The notes below the pieces were generated by a model, which was given only the letters and a program-made list of their open reading frames with translations, searched no databases and was not told the origin of the DNA. This document shows positions 10,006-17,682 of a stretch of DNA of 64,000 nt, in pieces; the first letter of the stretch is position 1; the number at the start of each line of letters is the position of its first letter. A program made the translations under genes and the position numbers. The stretch covers positions 1,324,160 to 1,388,159 of the forward strand of contig NZ_JALKAN010000001.1 of NCBI RefSeq assembly GCF_023015965.1, written 5' to 3'. This DNA comes from Allomuricauda sp. F6463D (GTDB lineage Bacteria > Bacteroidota > Bacteroidia > Flavobacteriales > Flavobacteriaceae).

Positions 10006-10869
10006 TCAGTCTTCCTTACCAGCTTTAAACAAAAAATCTTTTTCATCTTTGGACAAACTCTCATAACCAGATTTACTGATTTTATCTAAAATTGTGTCTA
10101 TTTTACGTTGTTTGGTCTGTCTATCGTAATCTGTCTTATTGCTTGTTGTGTTTTTTTTCTTGTATACCGTCTTTAGGGGAGCCTTTTTTTCTTTAGGTTT
10201 AAAAAGATTGGCAATCGTATTTCTAAGGTTTGCAAAACCTGAACCTATATCGTTTCCTTTAAACAATTGTCGCGCATATACATATCCTAAAAAAGCACCT
10301 CCTATATGAGCCATACCTCCACCGATGTTCTCTCCCATACCAATCAAGACCAAATCTTTAATTACCAAAGCAGCACCGATATACCACAATTTGATATTAA
10401 AGAAAATAACTCGAACCTCCTGATTGGGCAGGTATGCACAAACAAAAATAAGAACAGCGTTTACCCCCGCTGAAGCACCAATAAGTGCCGTGTTGGAGTT
10501 GACCAAGGTAGGAAACACATTATAGCTCAGCAAAAATACCAATCCGCCCAACATCAATCCTAAAAAATAGACATTGATAAAACGTTGGCCATCAAAAAGG
10601 TTAAGAAAAATTCGACTGGCAAAGTAGAGCATAATCATATTCCAAAAAATATGACCAAACCCTGCATGAAAAAAAGAATAGGTGACCAGCGACCAAGGCT
10701 GAGCCAAAAACTCAAAAAAATCTTTGGGCAAATGGAACCAATGTGAGAAAGACTGTCCCAACAATGCACCAGAAAGCCCATCCAACAAAAATATCAATAC
10801 ATTTATGGCTATAAGCTTTTCGGCAATGTTTAGCCGTGAAAATTGATATTGTAGTCCACCACGCATCAT
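10006..10869 (-). CDS. Rhomboid family intramembrane serine protease (second of pair)
   Basis: A 287-residue polytopic membrane protease. The rhomboid landmarks are visible: G-H-I-F-W-N-M in helix 2, the nucleophile motif G-A-S-A-G-V in helix 4 and A-H-I-G-G in helix 6, giving the Ser-His dyad. Six or so membrane segments are followed by a cytosolic basic tail of about 85 residues ending in a helical motif, S-L-S-K-D-E-K-D-F-L-F, that is characteristic of Bacteroidota rhomboids. It lies 3 bases after another rhomboid gene. Substrates are unknown. Confidence 0.92.
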   Translation of the reverse strand: MMRGGLQYQFSRLNIAEKLIAINVLIFLLDGLSGALLGQSFSHWFHLPKDFFEFLAQPWSLVTYSFFHAGFGHIFWNMIMLYFASRIFLNLFDGQRFINVYFLGLMLGGLVFLLSYNVFPTLVNSNTALIGASAGVNAVLIFVCAYLPNQEVRVIFFNIKLWYIGAALVIKDLVLIGMGENIGGGMAHIGGAFLGYVYARQLFKGNDIGSGFANLRNTIANLFKPKEKKAPLKTVYKKKNTTSNKTDYDRQTKQRKIDTILDKISKSGYESLSKDEKDFLFKAGKED

Positions 10870-10872
10870 AAC

Positions 10873-11607
10873 TTAATCCCACCGTTTATTGTTAAACTGG
10901 TTATTTTTCCAGTACCACATCATTATAAAACCAATCAATGCACCACCTATGTGTGCAAAATGAGCCACTCCTGTATTAATGTTACCTATTCCAAAAATAA
11001 GGTCTACTGCTATAAGGATAGGCACAAAATATTTCGCTTTTATAGGTACCGGCAAAAAGATAAGCATCAGCTTGGCTTCCGAATACATAAACGCAAAGGC
11101 CACCAAAATACCATAAATAGCTCCCGATGCCCCAACAGCTGGAGTATTAAAAGCTGTTAACATATTATCCACTGTGCTTTTTCCAACGATATCGTACCAA
11201 CCAGGACTATACTGGCCATTGGACAAGATATCCAAAATCTGGGCTCGGGCAATACCTGAACTTTCCAAAGCATTCAATCCTTCGTTAAAAAGAAAATAAT
11301 TCACCCCTGTGTGTAATGCAGCCGACCCTAACCCTGCTGAAAAATAAAAAAACAAGAACTTATTCTTGCCCCAAATACGCTCCAAAGGAGTCCCAAAAGC
11401 CCATAGCGCATACATATTGAACAGGATATGCATAAGGTTTCCATGCATGAACATATGGGTACCCAACTGCCACCATTTAAAATTGGGGTTTTCAAGAAAC
11501 CAAAGAGACATCCATTGGTACATTTGATCCCCGTAAAGCTGTGTGGCAAAAAACATAATCACGTTAATGATCAATATATGTTTCACTGCCTCGGTCATTC
11601 TACCCAT
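10873..11607 (-). CDS. Rhomboid family intramembrane serine protease (first of pair)
   Basis: A 244-residue rhomboid with intact active-site motifs: H-G-N-L-M-H-I-L-F-N-M in helix 2, V-G-A-S-G-A-I-Y-G with the catalytic serine in helix 4, and A-H-I-G-G-A with the catalytic histidine in helix 6. The loop between helices is longer than in the neighbouring paralogue (about residues 105-145) and there is no long cytosolic tail, so the pair are diverged paralogues rather than a recent duplication. The start codon abuts the mutL stop (11608), implying co-translation with mutL. Confidence 0.92.
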   Translation of the reverse strand: MGRMTEAVKHILIINVIMFFATQLYGDQMYQWMSLWFLENPNFKWWQLGTHMFMHGNLMHILFNMYALWAFGTPLERIWGKNKFLFFYFSAGLGSAALHTGVNYFLFNEGLNALESSGIARAQILDILSNGQYSPGWYDIVGKSTVDNMLTAFNTPAVGASGAIYGILVAFAFMYSEAKLMLIFLPVPIKAKYFVPILIAVDLIFGIGNINTGVAHFAHIGGALIGFIMMWYWKNNQFNNKRWD

Positions 11608-13455
11608 TTAGTTGAATTTTTTATCGATATCCCCTTCGGAGATAATAGTATATGTTATTTTTTGAAATGGACTCAACGTAGGTTCTTTACATGCAAAAAG
11701 ATTGTTCACCAAGGTTAATTGGGACTCTTGATCCAAAACCTCTCCGGTTCTTACCGCTAGATTCCTACTCAATGCCTTGGCCAACATTTCGGCCTGTGAA
11801 ATGGAACCATCGGCGTAACCCTCATTATAATCTGCAATCAAACGATCCAATACCGTGCCAATCCCGCTTTCGGGAACCATCATGGGTACACCTGTCACTT
11901 TTACAGTTTCTTCCTCTAAACTTTGAAAAGCAAAACCAATGTTTGTCAGGCTTTCTTTAATTTCCATTAATATTGCCAATTCTTGTTTGCTAAAGGTCAG
12001 CTCCAAAGGAAAAAGTAATTGTTGGCTCACTCCTTCTTTAACTGTTATCTCACCCAAAAATTTTTCAAAAAGGATACGTTCATGGGCCCTATTTTGATGG
12101 ATGACCAGCATACCTGACCTTACCGTACTTACCACATACTTTCGTCGCATTTGAAACGTACTGGCCAAATGTTCCTCTACCTCTTTGCCCGAGTACAAAG
12201 TGCCTTGCACTTCACTTTCAGACTCAATGATAACACTGCTGAAGTCATTATGATCATTTTGATGGCCCAGACCTTCGTACATATCCTCCCAGCCCTTAGT
12301 GCTTTGTTTACGATAGTTCGATCCTGAACTTTTATTGACCGGCGTTTCCTGAAAAGGGTTAAAAGCAGCATCCACTGTTACCTTAGGTATCACTACTCCC
12401 TTTTCTTTGTATGAATAAGGAGTATCCAAATTAGGATCGTGTTCAAAATCCAATACAGGAGCAACGTTGAACTGTCCCAAGCTATGCTTAATTGTCGACC
12501 TTAGAATCGCATATAACGTATTCTCATCATCAAATTTCACCTCTGTCTTAGTAGGATGGATATTGATATCGATAGAAGATGGATCCACCTCTAAAAACAA
12601 AAAGTAACCCGGGTAGGTGTCAGGTTTTATCAATCCTTCAAAGGCGGCCACAACAGCATGATGCAGATATGGACTTTTAATAAATCGGTTGTTGGCAAAG
12701 AAAAATTGCTCCCCACGACTCTTTTTGGCAAACTCAGGCTTACAAATAAATCCTGATATTTTCACAACTTCTGTTTCCTCATTCACGGGAACCAAACGAT
12801 GTTCCATTTTACTACCAAAGATGTGCACGATTCGTTGGCGGTGTTTTGTACGAGGTAGATTAAATATTTCCGAACCGTTGTTATAAAAATAGAACTCAAT
12901 ATCAGGATGCACCATAGCTACTCTATGAAACTCATCTGTAATGTGACGAAGCTCTACTTGATTTGATTTTAAAAAATTCCGCCTTGCGGGAATATTAAAA
13001 AACAAATTTTTAACAGCAATAGACGTGCCTTGAGGAGTCGCGACAAGATCTTGCGAAACTACCTTGCTACCCTCAATTTTAAGATGGGTCCCCACTTCTT
13101 GGGAAGAAGTTCGCGTCTGCATATCCACATGTGCGATTGCTGCAATCGAAGCCAATGCTTCTCCACGAAAACCTTTGGTTTCCAGATTGAACAAATCCTG
13201 TGCAGATGATATTTTGGATGTTGCATGTCGCTCAAAAGACAAGCGTGCGTCGGTTTCGCTCATACCTGCACCGTCATCAACCACTTGAATAAGTGTTTTA
13301 CCCCCATCTTTTATAATCAACTTAATCGAGGTAGAACCTGCATCAATCGAATTTTCCATCAACTCTTTAACTACGGAAGCAGGCCGTTGGACCACTTCCC
13401 CTGCAGCTATTTGGTTAGCAACATGGTCTGGTAAAAGTTTAATGATGTCCGCCAT
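11608..13455 (-). CDS. mutL: DNA mismatch repair protein MutL
   Basis: A 615-residue GHKL ATPase coordinating mismatch repair. The N-terminal half has all ATPase motifs: K-E-L-M-E-N-S-I-D-A-G (motif I), D-D-G-A-G-M (motif II) and K-G-F-R-G-E-A-L (motif III). The central linker (about residues 330-430) is low in conservation and the C-terminal dimerisation domain follows. The position of the endonuclease motif DQHA(X)2E(X)4E reads H453-Q-N-R-A-H-E-R-I-L-F-E, with the first Asp and the His replaced, and the C-terminal A-C-x-x-A and C-P-H-G-R-P motifs are not present in recognisable form. The start overlaps the preceding small gene's stop by one base. Confidence 0.95.
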   Translation of the reverse strand: MADIIKLLPDHVANQIAAGEVVQRPASVVKELMENSIDAGSTSIKLIIKDGGKTLIQVVDDGAGMSETDARLSFERHATSKISSAQDLFNLETKGFRGEALASIAAIAHVDMQTRTSSQEVGTHLKIEGSKVVSQDLVATPQGTSIAVKNLFFNIPARRNFLKSNQVELRHITDEFHRVAMVHPDIEFYFYNNGSEIFNLPRTKHRQRIVHIFGSKMEHRLVPVNEETEVVKISGFICKPEFAKKSRGEQFFFANNRFIKSPYLHHAVVAAFEGLIKPDTYPGYFLFLEVDPSSIDINIHPTKTEVKFDDENTLYAILRSTIKHSLGQFNVAPVLDFEHDPNLDTPYSYKEKGVVIPKVTVDAAFNPFQETPVNKSSGSNYRKQSTKGWEDMYEGLGHQNDHNDFSSVIIESESEVQGTLYSGKEVEEHLASTFQMRRKYVVSTVRSGMLVIHQNRAHERILFEKFLGEITVKEGVSQQLLFPLELTFSKQELAILMEIKESLTNIGFAFQSLEEETVKVTGVPMMVPESGIGTVLDRLIADYNEGYADGSISQAEMLAKALSRNLAVRTGEVLDQESQLTLVNNLFACKEPTLSPFQKITYTIISEGDIDKKFN

Positions 13456-13739
13456 TATGGATTTAGGAATATTGATAAATCAAAATCGATTATAAAAAGG
13501 AACAGGAGCACTAGAACAGCAACAATAATCCAAAATCGAAGTTTTAAATTCCGGTCACCTTCAGTTTGTAAATCATCTACCGCAGAAGTAAGTTTGTTCT
13601 TGAGCCCTCTAGTGGTGTGAGCCGTACTTCTAAACTTATCCAGTTTGTGTTCAATTTTATAAGGATTCCCCTCTCCTTTGTAATATCTAGGAGAGTAATC
13701 AAAGCTCTTATTTTTCTTAAGTTTTAAAGGGTTTCGCAT
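13455..13739 (-). CDS. Small single-pass membrane protein (often mislabelled riboflavin synthase subunit beta)
   Basis: A 94-residue protein with a very basic, tyrosine-containing N-terminus (F-D-Y-S-P-R-Y-Y-K-G-E-G-N-P-Y), a charged helical middle and a C-terminal membrane helix (about residues 70-90, W-I-I-V-A-V-L-V-L-L-F-L-F-I-I). Homologues in Flavobacteriaceae often carry the name riboflavin synthase subunit beta, apparently because of proximity to ribH; nothing in the sequence resembles lumazine synthase and the true ribH is intact next door. First gene of the mutL operon, preceded by a good -7 element at 13762-13769. Function unknown; a tail-anchored-like cytosolic protein is the best description. 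Confidence 0.85.
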   Translation of the reverse strand: MRNPLKLKKNKSFDYSPRYYKGEGNPYKIEHKLDKFRSTAHTTRGLKNKLTSAVDDLQTEGDRNLKLRFWIIVAVLVLLFLFIIDFDLSIFLNP

Positions 13740-13761
13740 GGTATCCTTATCGCCGTATGCT

Positions 13762-13769
13762 CAAAGGTA
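13762..13769 (-). promoter_or_regulatory. Bacteroidota -7 promoter element before the mutL operon
   Basis: On the minus strand the sequence reads TACCTTTG, a perfect match to TAnnTTTG. The predicted transcription start is about 7 bases downstream of the element's centre, giving a leader of roughly 20 bases before the start codon at 13739. No TTTG -33 element is evident at the usual spacing. Confidence 0.55.
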
Positions 13770-13922
13770 CTCAAATTAGAAAAAAAGGGTTGGATGATAG
13801 TCCCAAAAAATGTTAACAACCATCTATATGGGTACGTTCTTAGATGATGAAAGTTAGATGATAGTTTTACAAAAAAATAAAAAATCAGCTTTCGAACTGG
13901 GAGTTGTTACCTAATAACGACC

Positions 13923-14405
13923 TTATTTGCCCAATACAGCCATTTGAATGGCAGCAATTGCAGCTTCTGTGCCCTTGTTCCCATGCTTTCCACCACTTCT
14001 ATCCTTGGCTTGTTGAAGATTTTCGTCTGTGAGCACACAAAAAATAACAGGGACATCGTAAGCTATGTTCAAATCTTTAATACCCTGTGCTGTGGCACTG
14101 CACACAAAATCAAAATGACTGGTTTCGCCACGGATAACACTACCAATGGCAACAATGGCATCGACCTTTTCCGTTTTGATCATTTTTTTGGAACCGAAAG
14201 TCAATTCAAAACTTCCCGGTACTTTCCAACGGACTATATTTTCTGAAAGTGCCCCACAGTCCAAAAAGGTTTCTTTAGCGCCTTGATAAAGTGCTTCGGT
14301 AATTTCATTGTTCCATTCAGAAACAACAATCCCAAAGCGAAGGTCTTTTGCGTTTGGGATTTTATTTTTATCGTAAACGGATAAGTTTTTGTTCTCTGTA
14401 GCCAT
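13923..14405 (-). CDS. ribH: 6,7-dimethyl-8-ribityllumazine synthase
   Basis: A 160-residue enzyme condensing 5-amino-6-ribitylaminouracil with 3,4-dihydroxy-2-butanone 4-phosphate in riboflavin synthesis. Recognised by V-P-G-S-F-E-L near residue 61, the A-I-G-S-V-I-R-G-E-T-S-H-F-D block (about residues 85-98) that holds the catalytic histidine, and the C-terminal G-N-K-G-x-E-A-A. Length fits the icosahedral-capsid type. It starts 3 bases after the upstream TPR gene, so the two form an operon. I saw no FMN riboswitch upstream. Confidence 0.96.
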   Translation of the reverse strand: MATENKNLSVYDKNKIPNAKDLRFGIVVSEWNNEITEALYQGAKETFLDCGALSENIVRWKVPGSFELTFGSKKMIKTEKVDAIVAIGSVIRGETSHFDFVCSATAQGIKDLNIAYDVPVIFCVLTDENLQQAKDRSGGKHGNKGTEAAIAAIQMAVLGK

Positions 14406-14408
14406 GCT

Positions 14409-15170
14409 TTAGTTTTGTGCCAACCCAATAAGGGCATCAACACCGTTGGCTTCTTGTGAATTCGGAAATTCCTCCTTGATTCGCTCAAAGTACCCTAAAG
14501 CTTTGCTTTTCTCTTCTAAATTCAAAGCAACCACACCTGCTTTATATAAAAATCTTGGCGTAGTAAATTCATTATCGCTATGTGCAATGGCTTTTTCATA
14601 GTAATCCAAAGCATCTTCTGGTTGATTCAATTGGGAAAAAGCATCTCCGATACCACCTTTGGCCATAGCTCCCATGATGTCGTCATCGGTAGAGAAGTCC
14701 TCCAAATGTGCAACAGCCTGGTCATACTGTTTCAGGTTCAAATAGGTCATACCCGCAGAATACTTGGCCAAACTGGCCGCTTTAGTACCATTATATTCCT
14801 CTATTATATCCAAGAAACCATATTTTCCCTGACCACCGTTCAAAGCCAAAGTAAACAACGAATCTTTTTGTGTTTCACTGGCCAAGGCTTGGTCAAAATA
14901 TTGTTGTGGATAAAATAGTTCGTTTGCTGCCGAAGCTTCTTTTGGATTTTGGATGAATTGGTGATAACCCAAATAGGCTAAAACACCCACGGCAATTACA
15001 CCAATAACACCTAAAATGTAATTCTGATTCTTCTGAACCCATGCTTCGGTTTTGGAAGCACCTTCGTCCAAAGTATTGAAAACTTCAGCTGTTGTGCTGT
15101 CGTGTTCTTCTATCTGAGCTTCTTCCTCCTTATTTTTTGGCTTAAAGCCTCTCTTCTTGTATGTTGCCAT
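14409..15170 (-). CDS. Membrane-anchored TPR protein (YfgM-like)
   Basis: A 253-residue protein with a basic and acidic cytosolic N-terminus, one membrane helix at about residues 50-68 (Y-I-L-G-V-I-G-V-I-A-V-G-V-L-A-Y-L) and a periplasmic domain with tetratricopeptide repeats (for example residues 130-215, with L-K-Q-Y-D-Q-A-V-A-H-L and Q-P-E-D-A-L-D-Y-Y-E-K-A-I). The layout resembles YfgM, an ancillary subunit of the SecYEG/periplasmic chaperone network, and this is the best functional guess. It precedes ribH by 3 bases. A perfect -7 element lies at 15191-15198. Confidence 0.85.
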   Translation of the reverse strand: MATYKKRGFKPKNKEEEAQIEEHDSTTAEVFNTLDEGASKTEAWVQKNQNYILGVIGVIAVGVLAYLGYHQFIQNPKEASAANELFYPQQYFDQALASETQKDSLFTLALNGGQGKYGFLDIIEEYNGTKAASLAKYSAGMTYLNLKQYDQAVAHLEDFSTDDDIMGAMAKGGIGDAFSQLNQPEDALDYYEKAIAHSDNEFTTPRFLYKAGVVALNLEEKSKALGYFERIKEEFPNSQEANGVDALIGLAQN

Positions 15171-15190
15171 CCGTCATTTAATTGGTCGCG

Positions 15191-15198
15191 CAAAAATA
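15191..15198 (-). promoter_or_regulatory. Bacteroidota -7 promoter element before the TPR-ribH operon
   Basis: Minus-strand TATTTTTG, perfect match to TAnnTTTG, about 21 bases before the start codon at 15170. A minus-strand TTTG (plus bases 15216-15219) lies 17 bases upstream, slightly shorter than the usual -33/-7 spacing. Confidence 0.5.
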
Positions 15199-15234
15199 AA
15201 GTTTTTATCCAAAACCAAAAGGTAATTTATTCGT

Positions 15235-15242
15235 TATTTTTG
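15235..15242 (+). promoter_or_regulatory. Bacteroidota -7 promoter element before recF
   Basis: Plus-strand TATTTTTG, perfect match to TAnnTTTG, with a predicted transcription start near 15249 and a leader of about 48 bases to the recF ATG. It is divergent from the TPR-ribH promoter, the two -7 elements being 37 bases apart. Confidence 0.45.
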
Positions 15243-15296
15243 GAATCCCTTTTTTAGAGGGACTCCTTTTAATTCCAAATTGTTTCTTTACCCTTT

Positions 15297-16376
15297 ATGT
15301 TTTTAAGACATTTATCTTTAGTCAATTACAAAAATTTCGACTCCAAGACCTTGGAATTCGACCCCGTAATCAACTGTTTAGTGGGTGACAATGGGGTTGG
15401 GAAGACAAATATTTTAGATGCTATCTACCTTTTGTGCTTTGGTAAAAGCTACTTTAATCCCGTTTCTACACAAAACATAAAACACGGTACCGATTTTTTT
15501 GTGGTAGAAGGTGAATTTGAAAAGCAAAACAGAACGGAGAAAATACTTTGTTCCTTTAAAAAAGGTACCAAAAAAGTGATAAAACGAAATGGCAAACCCT
15601 ATGAAAAGTTTTCCGAACATATTGGTTTTTTGCCCTTGGTAATCATTTCACCATCCGATCGAGATCTTATTTTGGAAGGAAGCGATACCCGAAGGAAATT
15701 TATGGACGGTGTTATTTCGCAATCCGACAAGGTATACCTTCAAAACCTCATTAAATACAACAAGGTAGTATCGCAGCGAAATTCCCTGCTCAAATATTTT
15801 GTGGCCAACCATACTTTCGACCCTGACACTTTGGGTATTTATAACGAACAAATGAACAGCTTAGGAACAGCCATCCATAATAAAAGAAACGAATTCATTG
15901 CTTCTTTCCTGCCCACTTTTAAAGAACAGTATCAAACTATTTCTGAAAAAGATGAACAAATCAACCTTTCTTACGAGAGCCAACTTGGCGATGATACACT
16001 TTTGAATCTTTTGGAAAAAAATATTGAGAAAGACCGTGCGCTTCAATACACCTCTGTCGGGGTGCACAAGGACGATTTAAGTTTTACCATTGCAGGACAT
16101 CCCATCAAAAAATTTGGGAGCCAAGGTCAGCAAAAATCCTTTTTGATTGCATTAAAACTGGCGCAATTTGATTTTATCAAAGGATTAGCGGATACTACCC
16201 CTATTTTATTGTTAGATGATATCTTTGATAAACTGGATGAAACCAGGGTTTCACGTATTGTAGGATTGGTAAAAGAAGACAATTTTGGTCAAATTTTTAT
16301 CAGCGACACCCATGCGGATAGAACAGAAGATGTGGTAAAGAACTTTCATCAGAGTTATAAAATATTTAACTTGTAA
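15297..16376 (+). CDS. recF: DNA replication/repair protein RecF
   Basis: A 359-residue SMC-like ATPase that loads RecA at gaps together with RecO and RecR. The Walker A motif G-D-N-G-V-G-K-T spans residues 30-37, an ABC-type signature region is seen as [10 protein letters not shown] near residue 280, and Walker B is [14 protein letters not shown] near residue 301. Length and motif spacing are normal. It is not near dnaA or gyrB here but heads a short forward cluster with a lipoprotein and a DUF721 gene. Confidence 0.96.
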   Translation: MFLRHLSLVNYKNFDSKTLEFDPVINCLVGDNGVGKTNILDAIYLLCFGKSYFNPVSTQNIKHGTDFFVVEGEFEKQNRTEKILCSFKKGTKKVIKRNGKPYEKFSEHIGFLPLVIISPSDRDLILEGSDTRRKFMDGVISQSDKVYLQNLIKYNKVVSQRNSLLKYFVANHTFDPDTLGIYNEQMNSLGTAIHNKRNEFIASFLPTFKEQYQTISEKDEQINLSYESQLGDDTLLNLLEKNIEKDRALQYTSVGVHKDDLSFTIAGHPIKKFGSQGQQKSFLIALKLAQFDFIKGLADTTPILLLDDIFDKLDETRVSRIVGLVKEDNFGQIFISDTHADRTEDVVKNFHQSYKIFNL

Positions 16377-16380
16377 TATC

Positions 16381-16803
16381 ATGAAACAAATACTTTCCTT
16401 TATACTGGTTTTAATATTCTGGGGATGTAATGATTCTGTTGTACATAAAGAAGACCTCAATTATTTGAACGGATATTGGGAAATAGCCGAAGTGGAATTC
16501 CCCGATGGATCCATAAAGGAATATGGTATAAACACAAACATTGATTTTATCCATTTAGATGATGAGAAAGGGTATCGAAAAAAGATGAAACCTAAATTTG
16601 ACGGCTCATACGATACCTCACTAGATATGGAAGGTTTTACAGTTTCCAATACGGGTGAAACCATAATTCTACGGTATTCAACTGCATTAAGTGAATGGGA
16701 AGAAAAATTGGTACAATTGGATTCTTTAACTTTTTCAGTAACCAACCAAGAAGGAATCACCTATAAATACAAACGTTTCGAACCTATCAAAATCCCACAG
16801 TAA
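16381..16803 (+). CDS. Lipocalin-like lipoprotein
   Basis: A 140-residue protein with a lipoprotein signal peptide (I-L-V-L-I-F-W-G-C-N; cleavage before the cysteine at about residue 16). The mature part begins with L-N-G-Y-W-E-I-A-E-V-E-F-P-D-G, the G-x-W motif of a lipocalin-like fold, and is predicted to be mostly beta strands. No catalytic residues are evident. It starts 4 bases after recF and overlaps the DUF721 gene by one base, so all three are translated from one transcript. Function unknown. Confidence 0.75.
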   Translation: MKQILSFILVLIFWGCNDSVVHKEDLNYLNGYWEIAEVEFPDGSIKEYGINTNIDFIHLDDEKGYRKKMKPKFDGSYDTSLDMEGFTVSNTGETIILRYSTALSEWEEKLVQLDSLTFSVTNQEGITYKYKRFEPIKIPQ

Positions 16804-17099
16804 TGGCCAAGAGACACAGTTCACACATACCTTTAAGTGAGGCTTTGGGCGAATTCATCAAGGAGAACAAGCTCCAGAAAGGTATAGATAAGGTAGACAC
16901 CAGAGAGGCATGGGTAAAACTAATGGGCAATGGGGTGAACAATTATACCACCGCCGTTGATTTAAGGAACGAAACACTCTTTATCTCACTCTCCTCTTCC
17001 GTACTTAGAGAAGAGTTGAGTTTGGGCAAGACCAAAATAATCAAGATGATCAATGAAGAGCTTGGAAAGGATTTGGTTAAGAAGTTGGTTTTAAGATAA
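16803..17099 (+). CDS. DUF721 (DciA-like) domain protein
   Basis: A 98-residue protein of the DUF721 family, recognised from the layout L-x-E-A-L-G-E-F-I-K-E-N-K-L, the middle W-V-K-L-M-G and the C-terminal S-S-x-L-R-E-E-L motif. In other bacteria the DUF721 protein DciA recruits the replicative helicase DnaB; whether this short Bacteroidota form does so is inference, supported weakly by its place two genes after recF. Starts inside the stop of the preceding gene (TAATG overlap). Confidence 0.8.
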   Translation: MAKRHSSHIPLSEALGEFIKENKLQKGIDKVDTREAWVKLMGNGVNNYTTAVDLRNETLFISLSSSVLREELSLGKTKIIKMINEELGKDLVKKLVLR

Positions 17100-17151
17100 A
17101 TCATGCATCATGCTTAACTTCTATACTCAGATGAGATTCTAAACTGAGTAG

Positions 17152-17202
17152 TGATATAAAATAAAAAAGCCACCTATTAGGTGGCTTTTTTATTTTATAT
17201 CA
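17152..17202. terminator. Bidirectional terminator, 24-bp perfect stem
   Basis: A 51-base perfect inverted repeat with 24-base arms and a 3-base loop (ATT). The core stem is GCCACCT/AGGTGGC, flanked by A-runs on the left and T-runs on the right, so it works as an intrinsic terminator on both strands. It sits between the 3' ends of the recF cluster and ndk. Confidence 0.92.
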
Positions 17203-17213
17203 AGTTATTAGGT

Positions 17214-17633
17214 TTAATACATTTCCCTTCCTGAAAAGTGAAAAGCTCCTTCGATAGCAGCGTTTTCATCACTATCGGAACCATGTACTGCATTTTCACC
17301 TATACTGGATGCATACAGTTTTCTAATCGTTCCTTCGGCAGCTTCTTGTGGGTTAGTAGCACCAATCAATGCACGGAAATCATCTACAGCATTGTCCTTT
17401 TCCAATATGGCTGACACAATAGGGCCCCTCGTCATAAACTCTACCAATTCACCAAAAAACGGACGCTCTTTGTGGATGGCGTAGAATATTTCGGCATCTC
17501 TTTTACTAAGTTGCGTGTATTTCATGGCCACAATCTTAAAACCAGCAGCCGTTATTTTATCCAAAATCGCACCAATGTATCCGTTTTCAACAGCATCGGG
17601 CTTGATCATGGTGAAAGTTCTATTTCCTGTCAT
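17214..17633 (-). CDS. ndk: Nucleoside-diphosphate kinase
   Basis: A 139-residue enzyme equilibrating nucleoside di- and triphosphates through a phosphohistidine. The N-terminal [10 protein letters not shown] motif and the active-site N-A-V-H-G-S-D-S motif (histidine near residue 117) are intact and the length is standard. It is a single-gene transcript: a full promoter lies 17 bases upstream, and the shared 24-bp terminator follows. Confidence 0.97.
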   Translation of the reverse strand: MTGNRTFTMIKPDAVENGYIGAILDKITAAGFKIVAMKYTQLSKRDAEIFYAIHKERPFFGELVEFMTRGPIVSAILEKDNAVDDFRALIGATNPQEAAEGTIRKLYASSIGENAVHGSDSDENAAIEGAFHFSGREMY

Positions 17634-17649
17634 TTTTTTAATTTTTGCG

Positions 17650-17679
17650 CAAACTTACGCTTTTTAACCCAAGGTACAA
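17650..17679 (-). promoter_or_regulatory. Bacteroidota promoter for ndk (TTG-N19-TAAGTTTG)
   Basis: On the minus strand TAAGTTTG (plus bases 17650-17657) matches TAnnTTTG exactly and is preceded, after 19 bases, by TTG, the expected -33 element. The predicted leader is only about 13 bases long. Confidence 0.65.
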
Positions 17680-17682
17680 GGC

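Noticed and set aside
13740..13922. Possible FMN riboswitch or regulatory RNA near ribH
   Set aside because: This gap is downstream of ribH, and no conserved riboswitch elements were seen upstream of the operon either.
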